Of a DNA stretch of 64,000 nt, positions 11,750-26,211 are shown piece after piece (position 1 is the first letter of the stretch; every line of letters starts with the position of its first letter). Source of the DNA: Symsagittifera roscoffensis (lineage: Eukaryota > Xenacoelomorpha > Acoela > Convolutidae); NCBI RefSeq assembly GCF_963678635.1, contig NC_087062.1:60307584-60371583 (forward strand). Reading direction: 5' to 3'. The position numbers were made by a program, and so were the translations under genes. The notes under the pieces are model-generated. The model had not been told where the DNA came from, made no database searches, and worked only from the letters and a program-made list of their open reading frames with translations.

Positions 11750-12276
11750 TATATGCAATTTATTTACAATTTTCCGAAATGCAGAATATTTTTTAATCGT
11801 TACTATATCAACATTTGCGTCAGTAGTACGTAATTTCGTTTACTAGTTGCCTAAATTATTGGTTTGGATCCCAAACTAGTCCCCGTATTGATCACATGAG
11901 CTACCTCTACCCCCCAAGCAAAACAACTAAGCAAATACAACAAATGTGTTTATCAAATCAAACTTGAGCATAGAGATGATGTCTAGTTAGCGGGCAGTTA
12001 TTTGATTTCTTGAAAAATTATTTATATGAGTGTCAAGAAAACTTTTTGAAAAAAATCAAAATTTTATTGAATTTTCTTTTCGATTTTTTCTGTTTTGGAC
12101 GATCATTGCCTCGATGAAAGCAATGTTACCAGGGTTAATGCTTCACTATTGTCGAATTAGATCTATTTAACAGTTACTCCTCTATGGTATCCGCTGAAAA
12201 AAAGCAGTAATTTAGCAGTATAATTTTCTATTTACAATTCAAACTTTGCTGCATTCTGATTGGTCTGAAATTCTTA

Positions 12277-12980
12277 AAGGGTGGGGGTGGGGTAGGGGGG
12301 AGTTTGGGGTTAATTGCTCAGTAGATTAAAACTTAGTAACACAAAAATAATCCCTGGCAAACCATACTCAAGTACCAATGCTCATTTTTCAAAGCTTAAG
12401 ACAAACAAGACTGCTCGTATCAGGGCGGAGCCCTGAATGTTCCGACTGCCTTTTAAGGTTTATGGAGCAGTAATAACATTTGAAAAAATTAAATGTAAAA
12501 ACATAAAATGAAACTTTTTTGAAAAAAAAATTGAATTTTTTTATGAACATCATCCTCCCACACGCCATATAAAGTACAAAACGATAGATTTTGCTCCTGT
12601 AACAAAACAATTATGGCAAAAAAGCTTCTTTCAGCCAATTTGGAACGATTTCTGAGATGAATTAACTCTCCGCTTACGCTTTAATAGCGCGAACGAAATA
12701 TATCGCGCGTTAATCGTCCCAAATTGGCCAAAATGGCAATCATTAAACAAACCCCCATAACTTTACGAAAAGAGATCACAGGTGAAATATCTTTTCAAAT
12801 TTTTAAGCTCAGGACAACAATACTTTTTGAACGATATAAAAAAACTCCGGTCAAAAATGGCTAGTTAAAAAGTCTGAATTTGTCTGATGAAAAAAACCCA
12901 CCCCGAGCACAAACATTCCGTTACTTTTGTATCGAAAGACGGAACAATAATATAACGTATAATCAAGACAAGTCTGGATA
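12277..12980. repeat. Y block, copy 1
   Basis: Begins with a G-rich strip ('gggtgggggtgg') and ends just before the second X block. Shared landmarks are 'ccatactcaagtaccaatgc', 'tcagggcggagccctgaatg' and the core 'acgctttaatagcgcg' followed by 'aaatatatcgcgcgttaat'. The same core recurs outside the array, so Y is derived from a dispersed family. Confidence 0.75.
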
Positions 12981-13100
12981 AAAAGACAAGATGTAGCCCA
13001 ACCACATGCTGCACAAAACACTTAAGTTCAATGCTGTTTCTCAAAATTTCTTTTATTCGCTTAATGTCAAAATATTGGCTAACTATTTTCCGTGTCTGTA

Positions 13101-13409
13101 CAAAACAGTCCAATACAAAATAGTCCGAAAAGTATGAAAATGAACGAAAAAACAGTCCGAAAAACATTCCCAAATAATAATTGCTTTAACAAGCCGGCCT
13201 CTGTTCAACAAACATAAAGAACAAAATAGTGACCACCGCAGTCGCACCAACGTGTTGAGAGCTTGCAAACAGAGGGCGGGACTTAATACGAAATTAAGAG
13301 CCGGTTATCGCCGCGAAGCGGCGACCTGAAACTGGACTGTTTTGTGTTGGACTGTTTTTTTTTTGCTTTATTTCATTATTTTTGGACTATTTTGTATTGG
13401 ACTGTTTTG
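13101..13409. mobile_element. Fold-back MITE in X block, copy 2
   Basis: The same TA-flanked inverted-repeat element as at 11426-11749, inside the second X block and 15 bp shorter. It was probably duplicated together with the block rather than inserted independently, because all flanking sequence is shared as well. Confidence 0.75.
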
Positions 13410-13937
13410 TATATGCAATTTATTTACAATTTTCCGAAATGCAGAATATTTCTGAATCATTACTATATCAACATTTGCGTCAGTAGTACGTAATTTCGTT
13501 TACTAGTTGCCTAAATTATTGGTTTGGATCCCAAACTAGTCCCCGTATTGATCACATGAGCTACCTCTACCCCCCAAGCAAAACAACTAAGCAAATACAA
13601 CAAATGTGTTTATCAAATCAAACTTGAGCATAGAGATGATGTCTAGTTAGCGGGCAGTTATTTGATTTCTTGAAAATTTATTTATATGAGTGTCAAGAAA
13701 AATTTTTGAAAAAAAATCAAAATTTTATCGAATTTTCTTTTCGATTTTTTCTGTTTTGGACGATCATTGCCTCGATGAAAGCAATGTTACCAGGGTTAAT
13801 GCTTCACTATTGTCGAATTAGATCTATTTAACAGTTACTCCTCTATGGTATCCGCTGAAAAAAAGCAGTAAATTAGCAGTATAATGTTCTATTTACAATT
13901 CAAACTTTGCTGCATTCTGATTGGTCTGAAATTCTTA

Positions 13938-14640
13938 AAGGGTGGGGGTGGGGTAGGGGGGGGGGGGGGTTAATTGCTTAGTAGATTAAAACTTAGTAAC
14001 ACGAAATAATCCCTGGCAAACCATACTCAAGTACCAATGCTCATTTTTCAAAGCTTAAGACAAACAAGACTGCTCGTATCAGGGCGGAGCCCTGAATGTT
14101 CCGACTGCCTTTTAAGGTTTATGGAGCAGTAATAACATTTGAAAAAATTAAATGAAAAAACATAAAATGAAACTTTTTTTAAAAAAAAATTGAGTTTTTT
14201 TATGAACATCATCCTCCCACACGCCATATAAAGTACAAAACGAAAGATTTTGCTCGTGTAACAAAACAGTTATGGCAAAAAAGCTTCTTTCAGCGAAGTT
14301 GGAACGATTTCTGAGATGAATTAACTCTCCGCTTACGCTTTAATAGCGCGAACGAAATATATCGCGCGTTAATTGTCCCAAATTGGCCAAAATGGCAATC
14401 ATTAAACAAACCCCCATAACTTTACGAAAAAAGATCACAGGTGAAATATCTTTTCAAATTTTTAAGCTCAGGACAACAATACTTTTGAACGATATAAAAA
14501 ACTCCGGTCAAAAATGGCTAGTTAAAAATTCTGAATTTGTCTGATGAAAAAAAAACCACCCCGAGCACAAACATTCCTTTACTTTTGTATCGAAAGACGG
14601 AACAATAATATAACGTATAATCAAGACAAGTCTGTAAAAA
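13938..14640. repeat. Y block, copy 2
   Basis: Same landmarks as copy 1. The opening G tract is expanded here ('gtaggggggggggggg' near 13953-13969). It is followed directly by the first B block at about 14640. Confidence 0.75.
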
Positions 14641-16239
14641 AAATTTCTAAGGAGCGAGCTAGTATAAAAGAAACTATCACAAAAAACTAAATAAGAATCA
14701 AACAATATTGGTTGACTTTATTAAAGCAATATTTTACCTCAGCAATTCTGCCAATAATAAATCGGCAAAAATTTGATAACAATTTATATATCAGGAACAT
14801 TTATTACAAGTTAGTTAAGATCTATTGTTTTAGATTTCTTTTCATACAGAAGCAATTACTACATATCTATCAAAGTTAGGTTCCATGACATTCTACGCTA
14901 TTCCAATCTACCCTGTGCTAATCTGCCCTATACTATTCTATCCTACATACCAATTTACCCTATATCAATCTACCCTATACCATTCTACCCTATAATTAAA
15001 GCAACTGAAACTTACCCCATCCTCTTGAAGAATCCGAAACAGCATATTTCCGAACAAACCATAGAACCATTAATTGTGATCGAAGAATAATTGACGCACG
15101 TGCACAAAATATCAAAGCAACGTAAAACTTGCTTGTTCAAAATGGAAGTGAGTTCAAAACTGAGGGTTTGACTAGTTGATCGCAAAAGGAGGGGTAGGCC
15201 CCCAGTACCGGCCAAGGCGGTACTGGGGGACAGGGTGAAGGAGAAGGTAAAACACTTTTTTGACATTGGCCTCTATTACCTCCCAAAATATCAGCCCTCT
15301 ACGGCCACGAGAACCTCAAAATGTGTATGTTTTAACAATTAAATTGAATTTTTGAAAATTCTTAAAGTTTGATAAGATAAACAGAGGTAGGAAATTTTTT
15401 TTTTACAAAACTTGTCACAAAAAAGCTTGCTGATTGAATTAAATAGTTTTTCTTTGTCAGTTTTTTTTCAGCAAAAATCCCCTACCTCAATGATTGCTAT
15501 AAAATTCCCAACCCCAATGAAGCTTAAACAAATGTTCTTGAACAAATTTTTTTTGTTACTCTTACGACTTTCAATTTGAGTAATTTAAAAAAGCTTGTTT
15601 TTTGTGCCACTAGGAGAAAACTAAAATTTTACTCATTTAGGAATTATATTCTCTGGGAAAAAGCTGTGATTATCAGCGATGTCTAAATTGAATAGAAGAT
15701 AACTACAAATTAGTTCAAAAAAAAATCTAGTGCGCTCTTCGAATTTCATCAATACAAAAGTGCTCAATGTCTTGTGCGTCATAGGGAAATCTATGTGACA
15801 GAAACGAGCTTTGGTATTGAATGGTTCCTTAGGTAAACACGTTTAAGATGAAAAATATTGCTCAATTGACACGTTTTGTAAAAAGTTACTTAAAATCTAG
15901 TTATACATCGTACATTGAAGTATAGCAGAATGCGAGTTTGAACATTGTCGGCAGATTTCACTCACTTTAAAAAAACAAGACCGAAAAATTTCGACAAATT
16001 CTTCAATCAAGCCCTGAATGTTCCAACTTATTTTACAATTTTCTACATGAAATAATTTTTCTGAATCAATCGTAATCAATTCTGAAGCCTACACAAATAA
16101 TCCTGATAAAAAATTTTCTTTGTTACTAATATGATTTTGAGTTTCAGTTATTAAAAACACCCTAATTGTTTTGCCATTAGGGGAAATTCAGTTTTTAATC
16201 ATTTAGGATTTTTACCGTTTGGGAAGTAACCGTTCATCA
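14641..16239. repeat. B block, copy 1
   Basis: Holds a C/T-rich strip of degenerate 'tctaccctata' units (about 14882-14997) and a perfect hairpin (15199-15229), then long AT-rich sequence. It lacks the tRNA-like segment present in the other two B blocks, because about 110-120 bp before the hairpin is missing. Confidence 0.7.
15199..15229. repeat. Perfect 12-bp-stem hairpin in B block, copy 1
   Basis: CCCCCAGTACCG (15199-15210), loop gccaagg, CGGTACTGGGGG (15218-15229). It stands out as GC-rich in AT-rich surroundings and is conserved in all three B blocks. Confidence 0.85.
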
Positions 16240-16930
16240 AGGGTGGGGTTGGGGTAGGGGGGAGGGGTTAATTGCTTAGTAAATTAAAACTAAGTAACCC
16301 AAAATGTTCCCTGGCAAACCATACTCAAGTACCAATGCTCATTTTTCAAAGCTTGAGACAAACAAGACTGCTCGTATCAGGGCGGAGCCCTGAATGTTCC
16401 AACTGCCTTTGTCGTAAGGTTCATGGAGCACTAACAACATTTGAAAAAATTAAATGTAATAACATGAAATGAAATTTTTTTAAATTGAAAATTGAGTTTT
16501 TTTAGGAACATCATCACCCCACACGCCATACAAAGTACAAAATGATAGATTTCGCTCCTGTAACAAATCAATGATGGCAACCAAGTTTCTTTCAGCCACT
16601 TTGGAACGATTTCTAAGATGGATTAACTCTCCGCTTACGCTTTAATAGCGCGAAATATATCGTGCGTTAATTGTCCCAAATTAGCCAAAATGGCAATCTT
16701 TAAACCCCCATAAATTTCCGAAAAGAGATCACAGGTGAAATATCTTTTTAAATTTTAAAGCTCAGGACAACAATACTTTTTGAACGATATAAAAAACTCC
16801 CGTCAAAAATGGCAAGTTAAAAAATCGAATTTTTTCTGAAGAAAAAAAACCCACCCCTAGCACAAACATTCCGTTTCTTTTGTATCGAAAGACGGAACAA
16901 TCATATAACGTTAAGCAAGACAAATCTGTA
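16240..16930. repeat. Y block, copy 3
   Basis: Follows the first B block directly at 'gtaaccgttcat'. It carries the same core as other Y blocks but with 'cgaaatatatcgtgcgtta' in place of the fully symmetrical form. Confidence 0.72.
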
Positions 16931-17520
16931 TAAAAAAATTCTAGGGAGCGAGCTAGTATAAAAGAAACTATCACAAAAAACTGAATAAGAATCAAACAAA
17001 TTTGGTTCACTTTAGGAAAGCAATCTAAAACCTCAGCAAACCTGACAACAATGAATCGGCAAAAATTTGATAACAATTTATATATCAGGAACATCTGTAA
17101 CAAGTTAGTTAAGATCTATTGTTTTAGATATCTTTTCATACAGAAGCAATTACTATATATCTATCAAAGTTAGGTTCCATGCCATTCTACGCTATTCCAA
17201 TCTACCCTGTGCTAATCTGCCCTATACTATTCTATCCTACATACCAATCTACCCTATATCAATCTACACTATACCATTTTACCCTATATTTAAAGCAATT
17301 GAAACTTACCCCATCCTCTTGACGAATCCGAAACAACATATTTTTGAACAAATCAAAGAACCATTAACGCACGTGAACAAAATATCAAAGCAACGTAAAA
17401 CTTGTTTGTTCAAAATGGAAATGAGTTCAAAACATGAACGAACAAAAACTTCATCCAATTTTGCTTTAAAAATGCGTTGCGGCTGTTCTTTAAACAAACA
17501 AAAGTCAATTCTTATCAAGT

Positions 17521-17585
17521 CGACATAGCTTAGCGGATAATGCATGCGTTTTGAAATCAAAAGTTCGAAAGATCAAATCACCAAG
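17521..17585 (+). other. tRNA-like segment in B block (copy 2)
   Basis: 'tagcttagcgg' at 17526-17536 fits the pol III A box (TRGCNNAGNGG). 'gatcaaatc' at 17571-17579 resembles a B box with one or two changes. The middle 'gcgttttgaaatcaaaag' resembles an anticodon arm with a possible TGA (Ser) anticodon. The arms do not fold cleanly, so this is tRNA-derived, not a working tRNA gene. Confidence 0.4.
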
Positions 17586-17654
17586 GAGTCAATCTTTTAA
17601 TGAAATTCGAAAATTACTGAGAGTTTGACTAGATGATCGCAAAAGGAGGGGTAG

Positions 17655-17685
17655 GCCCCCAGTACCGGCCAAGGCGGTACTGGGG
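17655..17685. repeat. Perfect 12-bp-stem hairpin in B block, copy 2
   Basis: CCCCCAGTACCG at 17655-17666, the same 7-base loop gccaagg, and CGGTACTGGGGG at 17674-17685. Confidence 0.85.
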
Positions 17686-18684
17686 GACGGGGTGAGGGAG
17701 AAGGTAAAACTCTTTTGACATTGGCCTCTATTACCTCCCAAAATATCAGCCCTCTACGGCCACGGGAACCCCAAAATGTGTAAATATTAATACTAAATTG
17801 AATTCTTAAGGTTTGATAAAATAAACAGAGGTAGCAATTTTTTTTTTTACAAAACTTGTCAAAAAAATAAACTTGCTGATAGAATTAAATAGTTTTTCTT
17901 GGTCAGTTTTTCCAGCAAAAAACCCCTACCTCAATGACTGCTATTAAATTCCCAACCCCAATGAAGCTTAAACAAATGTGCTTGAACAAACGTTTTTTTG
18001 TTACTATTACGACTTTGAGGTTGAGTTGTTAATAAAAACTTGTTTTTTGTGCCACTAGAGAAAAACTAAAAATTTAATCATTCAGGAAATATATTATTTG
18101 GGAAAAAGCTGTGATTATCAGCGATGTTTGAATTGAATAAAAGATAACTATAAATTAGTTCAAAAAAAAATATCGAGCGCTCTTCGAATTTCATCACTAC
18201 AAAAGTGCTCAATGTCGTGTGCGTCATAGGGAAAAATATGTGACAGAAACGAGCTTTGTAATTGAATGGTTCCTTATGTAAACACGTTTAAGAAGAAAAA
18301 TAATGCTCAATTGACACGTTTTGTAAAAAGTTACTTATAATCTAGTTATACATCGTACATTGAAGTATAGCAGATTGCGACTTTGAACATTGTCGGCAGA
18401 TTTAACTCACTTCAAAATAAACAAGACCGAAAAGTTTCGACAAATCCTTCAATCAAGCCCTGAATGTTCCGACTTCTTTTACAACTTTCTACATGAACTA
18501 ATTTTTCTGAATCAATCGTAATCAATTCTGAAGCTTACACAAATAATCTTGATAAAAAATTTTCTTTGTTACTAATATGATTTTGAGTTTGAGTTATTAA
18601 AAAACCCTAAGTGTTGTGCCATTAGGGGAAATTCAGTTTTTAATCATTTAGGAATTATACCGTTTGGGAAGTAACCGTTCATAA

Positions 18685-19375
18685 AGGGTGGGGGTGGGTT
18701 AGGGGGTTGGGATTTAATTAGATAGTAGATTAAAACTAAGTAACACAAAATGTTCCCTGGCAAACCATACTCAAGTACCAATGCTCATTTTTCAAAGCTT
18801 AAGACAAACAAGACTGCTCGTATCAGGGCGGAGACCTGAATGTTCTGACTGCATTTTAAGGTTTATGGAGCAGTAACAACATTTGAAAAAATTAAATGTA
18901 ATAACATGAAATGAAATTTTTTTAAATTGAAAATTGAGTTTTTTTATGAACATCATCACCCCACACGCCATACAAAGTACAAAATGATAGATTTCGCTCC
19001 TGTAACAAATCAATGATGGCAACCAAGTTTCTTTCAGCCAATTTGGAACGATTTCTAAGATGGATTAACTCTCCGCTTTCGCTTTAATAGCGCGAAATAT
19101 ATCGTGCGTTAATTGTCCCAAATTGGCTAAAATGGCAATATTTAAACCCCCATAACTTTCCGAAAAGAGATCACAGGTGAAATATTTTTTCCAATTTTAA
19201 AGCTTAAGACAACAATACTTTTTGAACGATATAAAGAACTTCCGTCAAAAATGGCTAGATAAAAAATCTGAATTTTTCTGAAGAAAAAACCCATCCCGAG
19301 CACAAACATTCCGTTACTTTTGTATCGAAAGACGGAACAATAATATAACGTATAGTCAAGACAAGTCTGTAAAAA
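18685..19375. repeat. Y block, copy 4
   Basis: Opens with 'agggtgggggtgggttaggg' and contains the usual Y landmarks. It leads into the third B block at about 19376. Confidence 0.72.
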
Positions 19376-19983
19376 AAAATTTCTAAGAAGCAAGCTAGTA
19401 TAAAAGAAACTATCACAAAAAACTGAATAAGAATCAAACAATTTTGGTTGACTTTAGTAAAGCAATATGTAACCACAGCAAACCTGCCAAAAATAAATCG
19501 GCAAAAATTTGATAACAATTTATATATCAAGAACATCTATAACAAGTTAGTTAAGTTCTATTGTTTTAGATTTCTTTTCATACAGAAGCAATTACTACAT
19601 ATCTATCAAAGTTAGATTCCATGACATTCTACGCTATTCCAATCTACCCTGTGCTAATCTGCCCTATACTATTCTATCCTACATACCAATCTACCCTATA
19701 TCAATCTACCCTATACCATTCTACCCTATAATTAAAGCAATTGAAACTTACCCCATCCTCTTGAAGAAACCGAAACAGCATATTTCCGAACAAATCAAAG
19801 AACCATTAATTGTGATCAAAGAATAATTGACGCACGTGAACAAAATATCAAAACAACGTAAAACTTGCTTGTTCAAAATGGAAATGAGTTCAAAACATGA
19901 ACGAACAAAGTTTTCATCCAATTTTGCTTTAAAAATGCGTTGCGGCTGTTTTTTAAACAAACAAAAGTCAAATCTTATCAAGT

Positions 19984-20048
19984 CGACATAGCTTAGCGGA
20001 TAATGCATGTGTTTTGAAATCAAAAGTTCGAAAGATCAAATCACCAAG
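19984..20048 (+). other. tRNA-like segment in B block (copy 3)
   Basis: Near-identical to the segment at 17521-17585, with A-box-like 'tagcttagcgg' and B-box-like 'gatcaaatc'. It was probably duplicated with the block. Confidence 0.4.
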
Positions 20049-20118
20049 GAGTCAACCTTTGAATGAAATTCGAAAACTACTGAGGGTTTGACTAGTTGAT
20101 CGCAAAAGGAGGGGTAGG

Positions 20119-20148
20119 CCCCCAGTACCGGCCAAGGCGGTACTGGGG
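20119..20148. repeat. Hairpin in B block, copy 3
   Basis: The left arm CCCCCAGTACCG and loop are identical to the other copies. The right arm has one G fewer, leaving an 11-bp stem. Confidence 0.8.
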
Positions 20149-21330
20149 ACGGGGTGAGGGAGAAGGTAAAATTCTTTTGACATTGGCCACTATTACCTCC
20201 CAAAATATCAGCCCTCTACGGCCACGGGAACCTCAAAATGGGTATACTTTAACAATTAAATTGAATTTTTGAGAATTTTTAAAGTTTGATAAAATAAACA
20301 GAGGTAGGATTTTTCTTTACAAAACTGGTCAAAAAAAACTTGCTGATAGAAATAAATAGCTTTTCTTGGGTCAGTTTTTCCAGCAAAAAAACCCTACCTC
20401 AATGATTGCTAATAAATTCCCAACCCCAATGAAGCTTAAACAAATGTTCTTGAACAAACGTTTTTTTGTTGCTATTACGATTTTGAGGTTGAGTTATTAA
20501 TAAAAACTTGTTTTTTGTGCCACAAGAGGAAAACTAAAATTTTAATCATTTAGGAAATATATTATCTGGGAAAAAGCTGTGACTATCAGCGATGTTTAAA
20601 TTGAGTAGAAGATAACTATAAATTAGTTCAAAAAAAAATCTAGTGCGCTCTTCGAATTTCATCAATACAAAAGTGCTCAATGTCTTGTGCGTCATAGGGA
20701 AATCTATGTGACAGAAACGAGCTTTGGTATTGAATGGTTCTTAGGTAAACGCGTTTAAGAAGAAAAATACTGCTCAATTGACACGTTTTGTAAAAAGTTA
20801 CTTAAAATCTAGTTATACATCGTACATTGAAGTATAGCAGATTGCGACTTTGAATATTGTCGGCAGATTTCACTCACTTTAAAAAAAAACAAGACCGAAA
20901 AATTGGGACAAATCCTGCAATCAAGAACTGAATGTTCCAACTTCTTGTACAACTTTCTACAAGAAATAATTTTTCTGAATCAATCGTAATCAATTCTGAA
21001 GCTTACACAAATAATCTTGATAAAAATTTTCTTTGTTACTAATATGATTTTGAGTTTGAGTTATTAAAAACACCATAATTGTTGTGCCATTAGGGGAAGT
21101 TCAGTTTTTAATCATTTAGGAATTATACCAATCGTGAAGTAACCGTTCATATCAGTGATGTTTAAATTGAATGGAAGATAACTATAGATTAGTTCAAATA
21201 TAGATCTAGTGCGCTCTTCAAATTTTATCAGTCCAGTAGTGCTCAAAATTGATGTCCCTCTTAGCGAGATCTATGCGACATAAACGAGGTACAACGTTGA
21301 ACAGTTACTTAGGTTAGCACAGTTTTGCTT

Positions 21331-22143
21331 GAATTCACGAAAGATTTCGTGAAACAAAGTTATTTAGCTTAAAGCGGTTAAACAAGGTTCCAATAATCTA
21401 TTGAACTATCTATCCCCCCACGCGGGAATGGGAGGTGAGATTGCTTAATTGATCCGAATTAGTTCCTTAGTTTTTCACAAACATAGTTGTCCACTTGAGA
21501 CAACTATGTTCTTGTCTTGGGGTCTAGTTTATCACCCAATCAGTTTTCACCATTATCTTTGAGAGCGCGAAAATCAAGTTGGCTCAGCCGAAATTGCTAA
21601 AACTGTCGAAAACGAACTTTCGGCCGAATGCAGATCAAACTTAAAAGGTGGTCTTCTTGCTTTCAATTGTTTGACATGGAATTTTTATTTTGTTAAACTC
21701 ACTAAATAGTATAAAACTACCTCATAATGGCAGTTCATTAAACCAAAAACCAGTGAATTAAGTCAGTTATCTGAAAAAGTGTTAAGTCTTACTTCATTTA
21801 TTTAGATAAACACGTGAGTTGAAGTCTCAAATGATCATGTTAACATACTCCTTCCCCATCCATATAGACTAAGTTAGGATCTTCCACATCAGCCTTTAAT
21901 TCGGATTAAATTTGCTAAGGGCTGCATGTTGAATGCTCGATTCTAATTGGCTGAAAACTCCAACTTAGAACCAAGTTTACATCACTTCAAACTGCTTGGG
22001 GGGGGGGGGGGGGGGGGTTCTAAATTGGTCCCTTTCAGGCTACAATATGTCAATTCTCTTTTGCAGAAGAAACATGCGAATAAAAATTGAACATTGCAAA
22101 CATTGCCCGTAGAAACATACGAACAATGCCCGTACCATGAGCT
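21331..22143. other. No gene recognised; perfect hairpin and G tract
   Basis: Contains a perfect 12-bp inverted repeat: aacatagttgtc at 21480-21491 and gacaactatgtt at 21499-21510, with loop cacttga. A run of 20 G lies at 21998-22017. No coding region is seen. Confidence 0.6.
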
Positions 22144-22475
22144 TAGGCCGAGATCTAGGAATTTCTCGAGAGGGGGAGGATTTTCAAAAAAATTTTGAAA
22201 TGTTTTGGCGAACATTTTTTTTAGGTCGACCAAATTGATTTTGTGAGCACTCCCAAAGCACTATAAAGACCTTAATTTGACGAACTTTTCTGCGCCGCAG
22301 GCAAATTTTTGAAAAAAAAATTAAGTTTTTTTTCGGCGCGCGCTCCCCACTCAAAATTAGTATAGATTGGCGCCAAAGGCGCCTTTAGAAAAATTTTAAG
22401 GTCAATCAGCCAAAAATAGAAATTTCAAAACAGTACAAAGGAGAACCAACTCCCCTCTCCCTAAATCCGCTATTG
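22144..22475. mobile_element. hAT-like MITE (family 2), copy 1
   Basis: The ends 'taggccgagatctagg' and the mirror of '...ctaaatccgctattg' are imperfect terminal inverted repeats. The element is flanked by 8-bp duplications catgagct (22136-22143) and cataagct (22476-22483), 7 of 8 identical. Shared internal landmarks with the copies at 24887 and 48611 are 'tgcgccgcaggcaaa', 'gcgcgctcccc' and 'ggcgccaaaggcgcc'. There is no coding capacity. Confidence 0.8.
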
Positions 22476-22483
22476 CATAAGCT

Positions 22484-23302
22484 TAACAGCTTCACAAAAC
22501 ATAGGCAACTGACAGTTGGAAAAAAGTAATGAACGCAAGGAAACAGAAAATAACTGATTTGTTTTTTTGAAAAAACTTCATCTTTTGAATTTCAGAAAAA
22601 ACATAGTCTTGAAACTTTATGAATTTAAAGAACAATTTATGATTGACATTTTTTGGATTAAATTAAACCAAATTGAGAAAACTTGATCAATACGTAAATT
22701 TCTTAGTTTGCTATAGAAAATCTATAAACAAAAACCACTTTCAAATCTACAAATCAATGTCGTTTTTTGTGGAACTTACATTTTACTAATATATAATAAA
22801 ATTTACCTTTCTTTTAACAAAAAAAATTTTCTGAATTTAAAAAAATTAAAAGTCAGTCCGCGAAAAATCAAAAAATGGGCATGAACACATTTTGTCTTTT
22901 TCCTGAAAAAACCAAGAAAAATCACGAAGACCATAATAAGAGTGTTCACCACGTTCACTACTCTTACAAATTTTCGGGCGCATGAAGGCTCACTCAATTC
23001 ATTACTTTTTTAAATCAAAATTTGGTTAAAAGTTACTAGTTTCAGCTTTCTGAAAGCATGCTTATAAATTATTTTATTTCCTCCGGTTGTTTGTTGAGTT
23101 TTTTTCTAAAAGATACAGCAATTGACTGTTTTTTTAGAAGTGATATCAGCTTTGAAATCACTTGATTGCTGCCATGCTTTATTATTCCATGCTTAGTTTT
23201 CATACTACAGACATACTACAGAGTATCCTTTCGCTGCAACGTCAAAAATTTGAGCTGTCGAAGTTTAAATTGGACTGTGTTAGTTGTGATGTGTTGTGGT
23301 CC
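22484..23302. other. 3' flank of the CaMK1-like gene; no other gene recognised
   Basis: AT-rich sequence downstream of the kinase stop codon (minus strand). It presumably holds the 3' UTR and polyadenylation site; several aataaa/attaaa-like hexamers occur on the minus strand, but none can be chosen. The plus-strand frames at 23162-23503 are antisense shadows of the last kinase exon. Confidence 0.5.

Positions 23303-26211
<2,909 letters not shown>

Larger units (their letters stand above)
16931..18684. repeat. B block, copy 2
   Basis: The degenerate 'tctaccctata' strip lies at about 17175-17290, the tRNA-like segment at about 17521-17585 and the hairpin at 17655-17685. It ends in 'gtaaccgttcat' before the next Y. 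Confidence 0.72.
19376..21150. repeat. B block, copy 3, followed by a partial B
   Basis: The degenerate 'tctaccctata' strip is at about 19620-19733, the tRNA-like segment at about 19984-20048 and the hairpin at 20119-20148. After 'gtaaccgttcat' (to 21150), where a Y block would be expected, the sequence jumps back into the B interior ('atcagtgatgtttaaattgaat') and decays by 21330. That closes the array. Confidence 0.7.
11314..21330. repeat. Composite tandem array X-Y-X-Y-B-Y-B-Y-B (plus partial B)
   Basis: Three block types alternate. X (about 0.95 kb): 11314-12276 and 12989-13937. Y (about 0.7 kb): 12277-12980, 13938-14640, 16240-16930 and 18685-19375. B (about 1.6-1.75 kb): 14641-16239, 16931-18684 and 19376-21150, then a fragment of B again at 21151-21330. 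X-Y repeats once with a period of 1,675 bp (start 11314 to start 12989). The Y-B unit repeats at about 2.3-2.45 kb. Blocks differ by scattered substitutions and small indels, so the array is not brand new. Short minus-strand reading frames recur in the copies but are AT-rich and not family-like; I do not regard them as genes. Confidence 0.85.

Noticed and set aside
12389-19536. Minus-strand reading frames conserved between Y blocks (for example ending SEHSGLRPDTSSLVCLKL)
   Set aside because: They recur because the DNA block is duplicated. Copies have different starts, frames and stops, the composition is Phe/Lys-rich as expected of AT-rich DNA, and no domain is seen.
11314-21330. CRISPR-like array
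   Set aside because: Repeat units are 0.7-1.7 kb blocks, not short repeats with unique spacers, and the genome is eukaryotic.
22803-22997. Minus-strand 64-codon frame with a hydrophobic stretch downstream of the kinase gene
   Set aside because: Short, Phe/Lys-rich, without a family signature, and located in AT-rich 3' flank.
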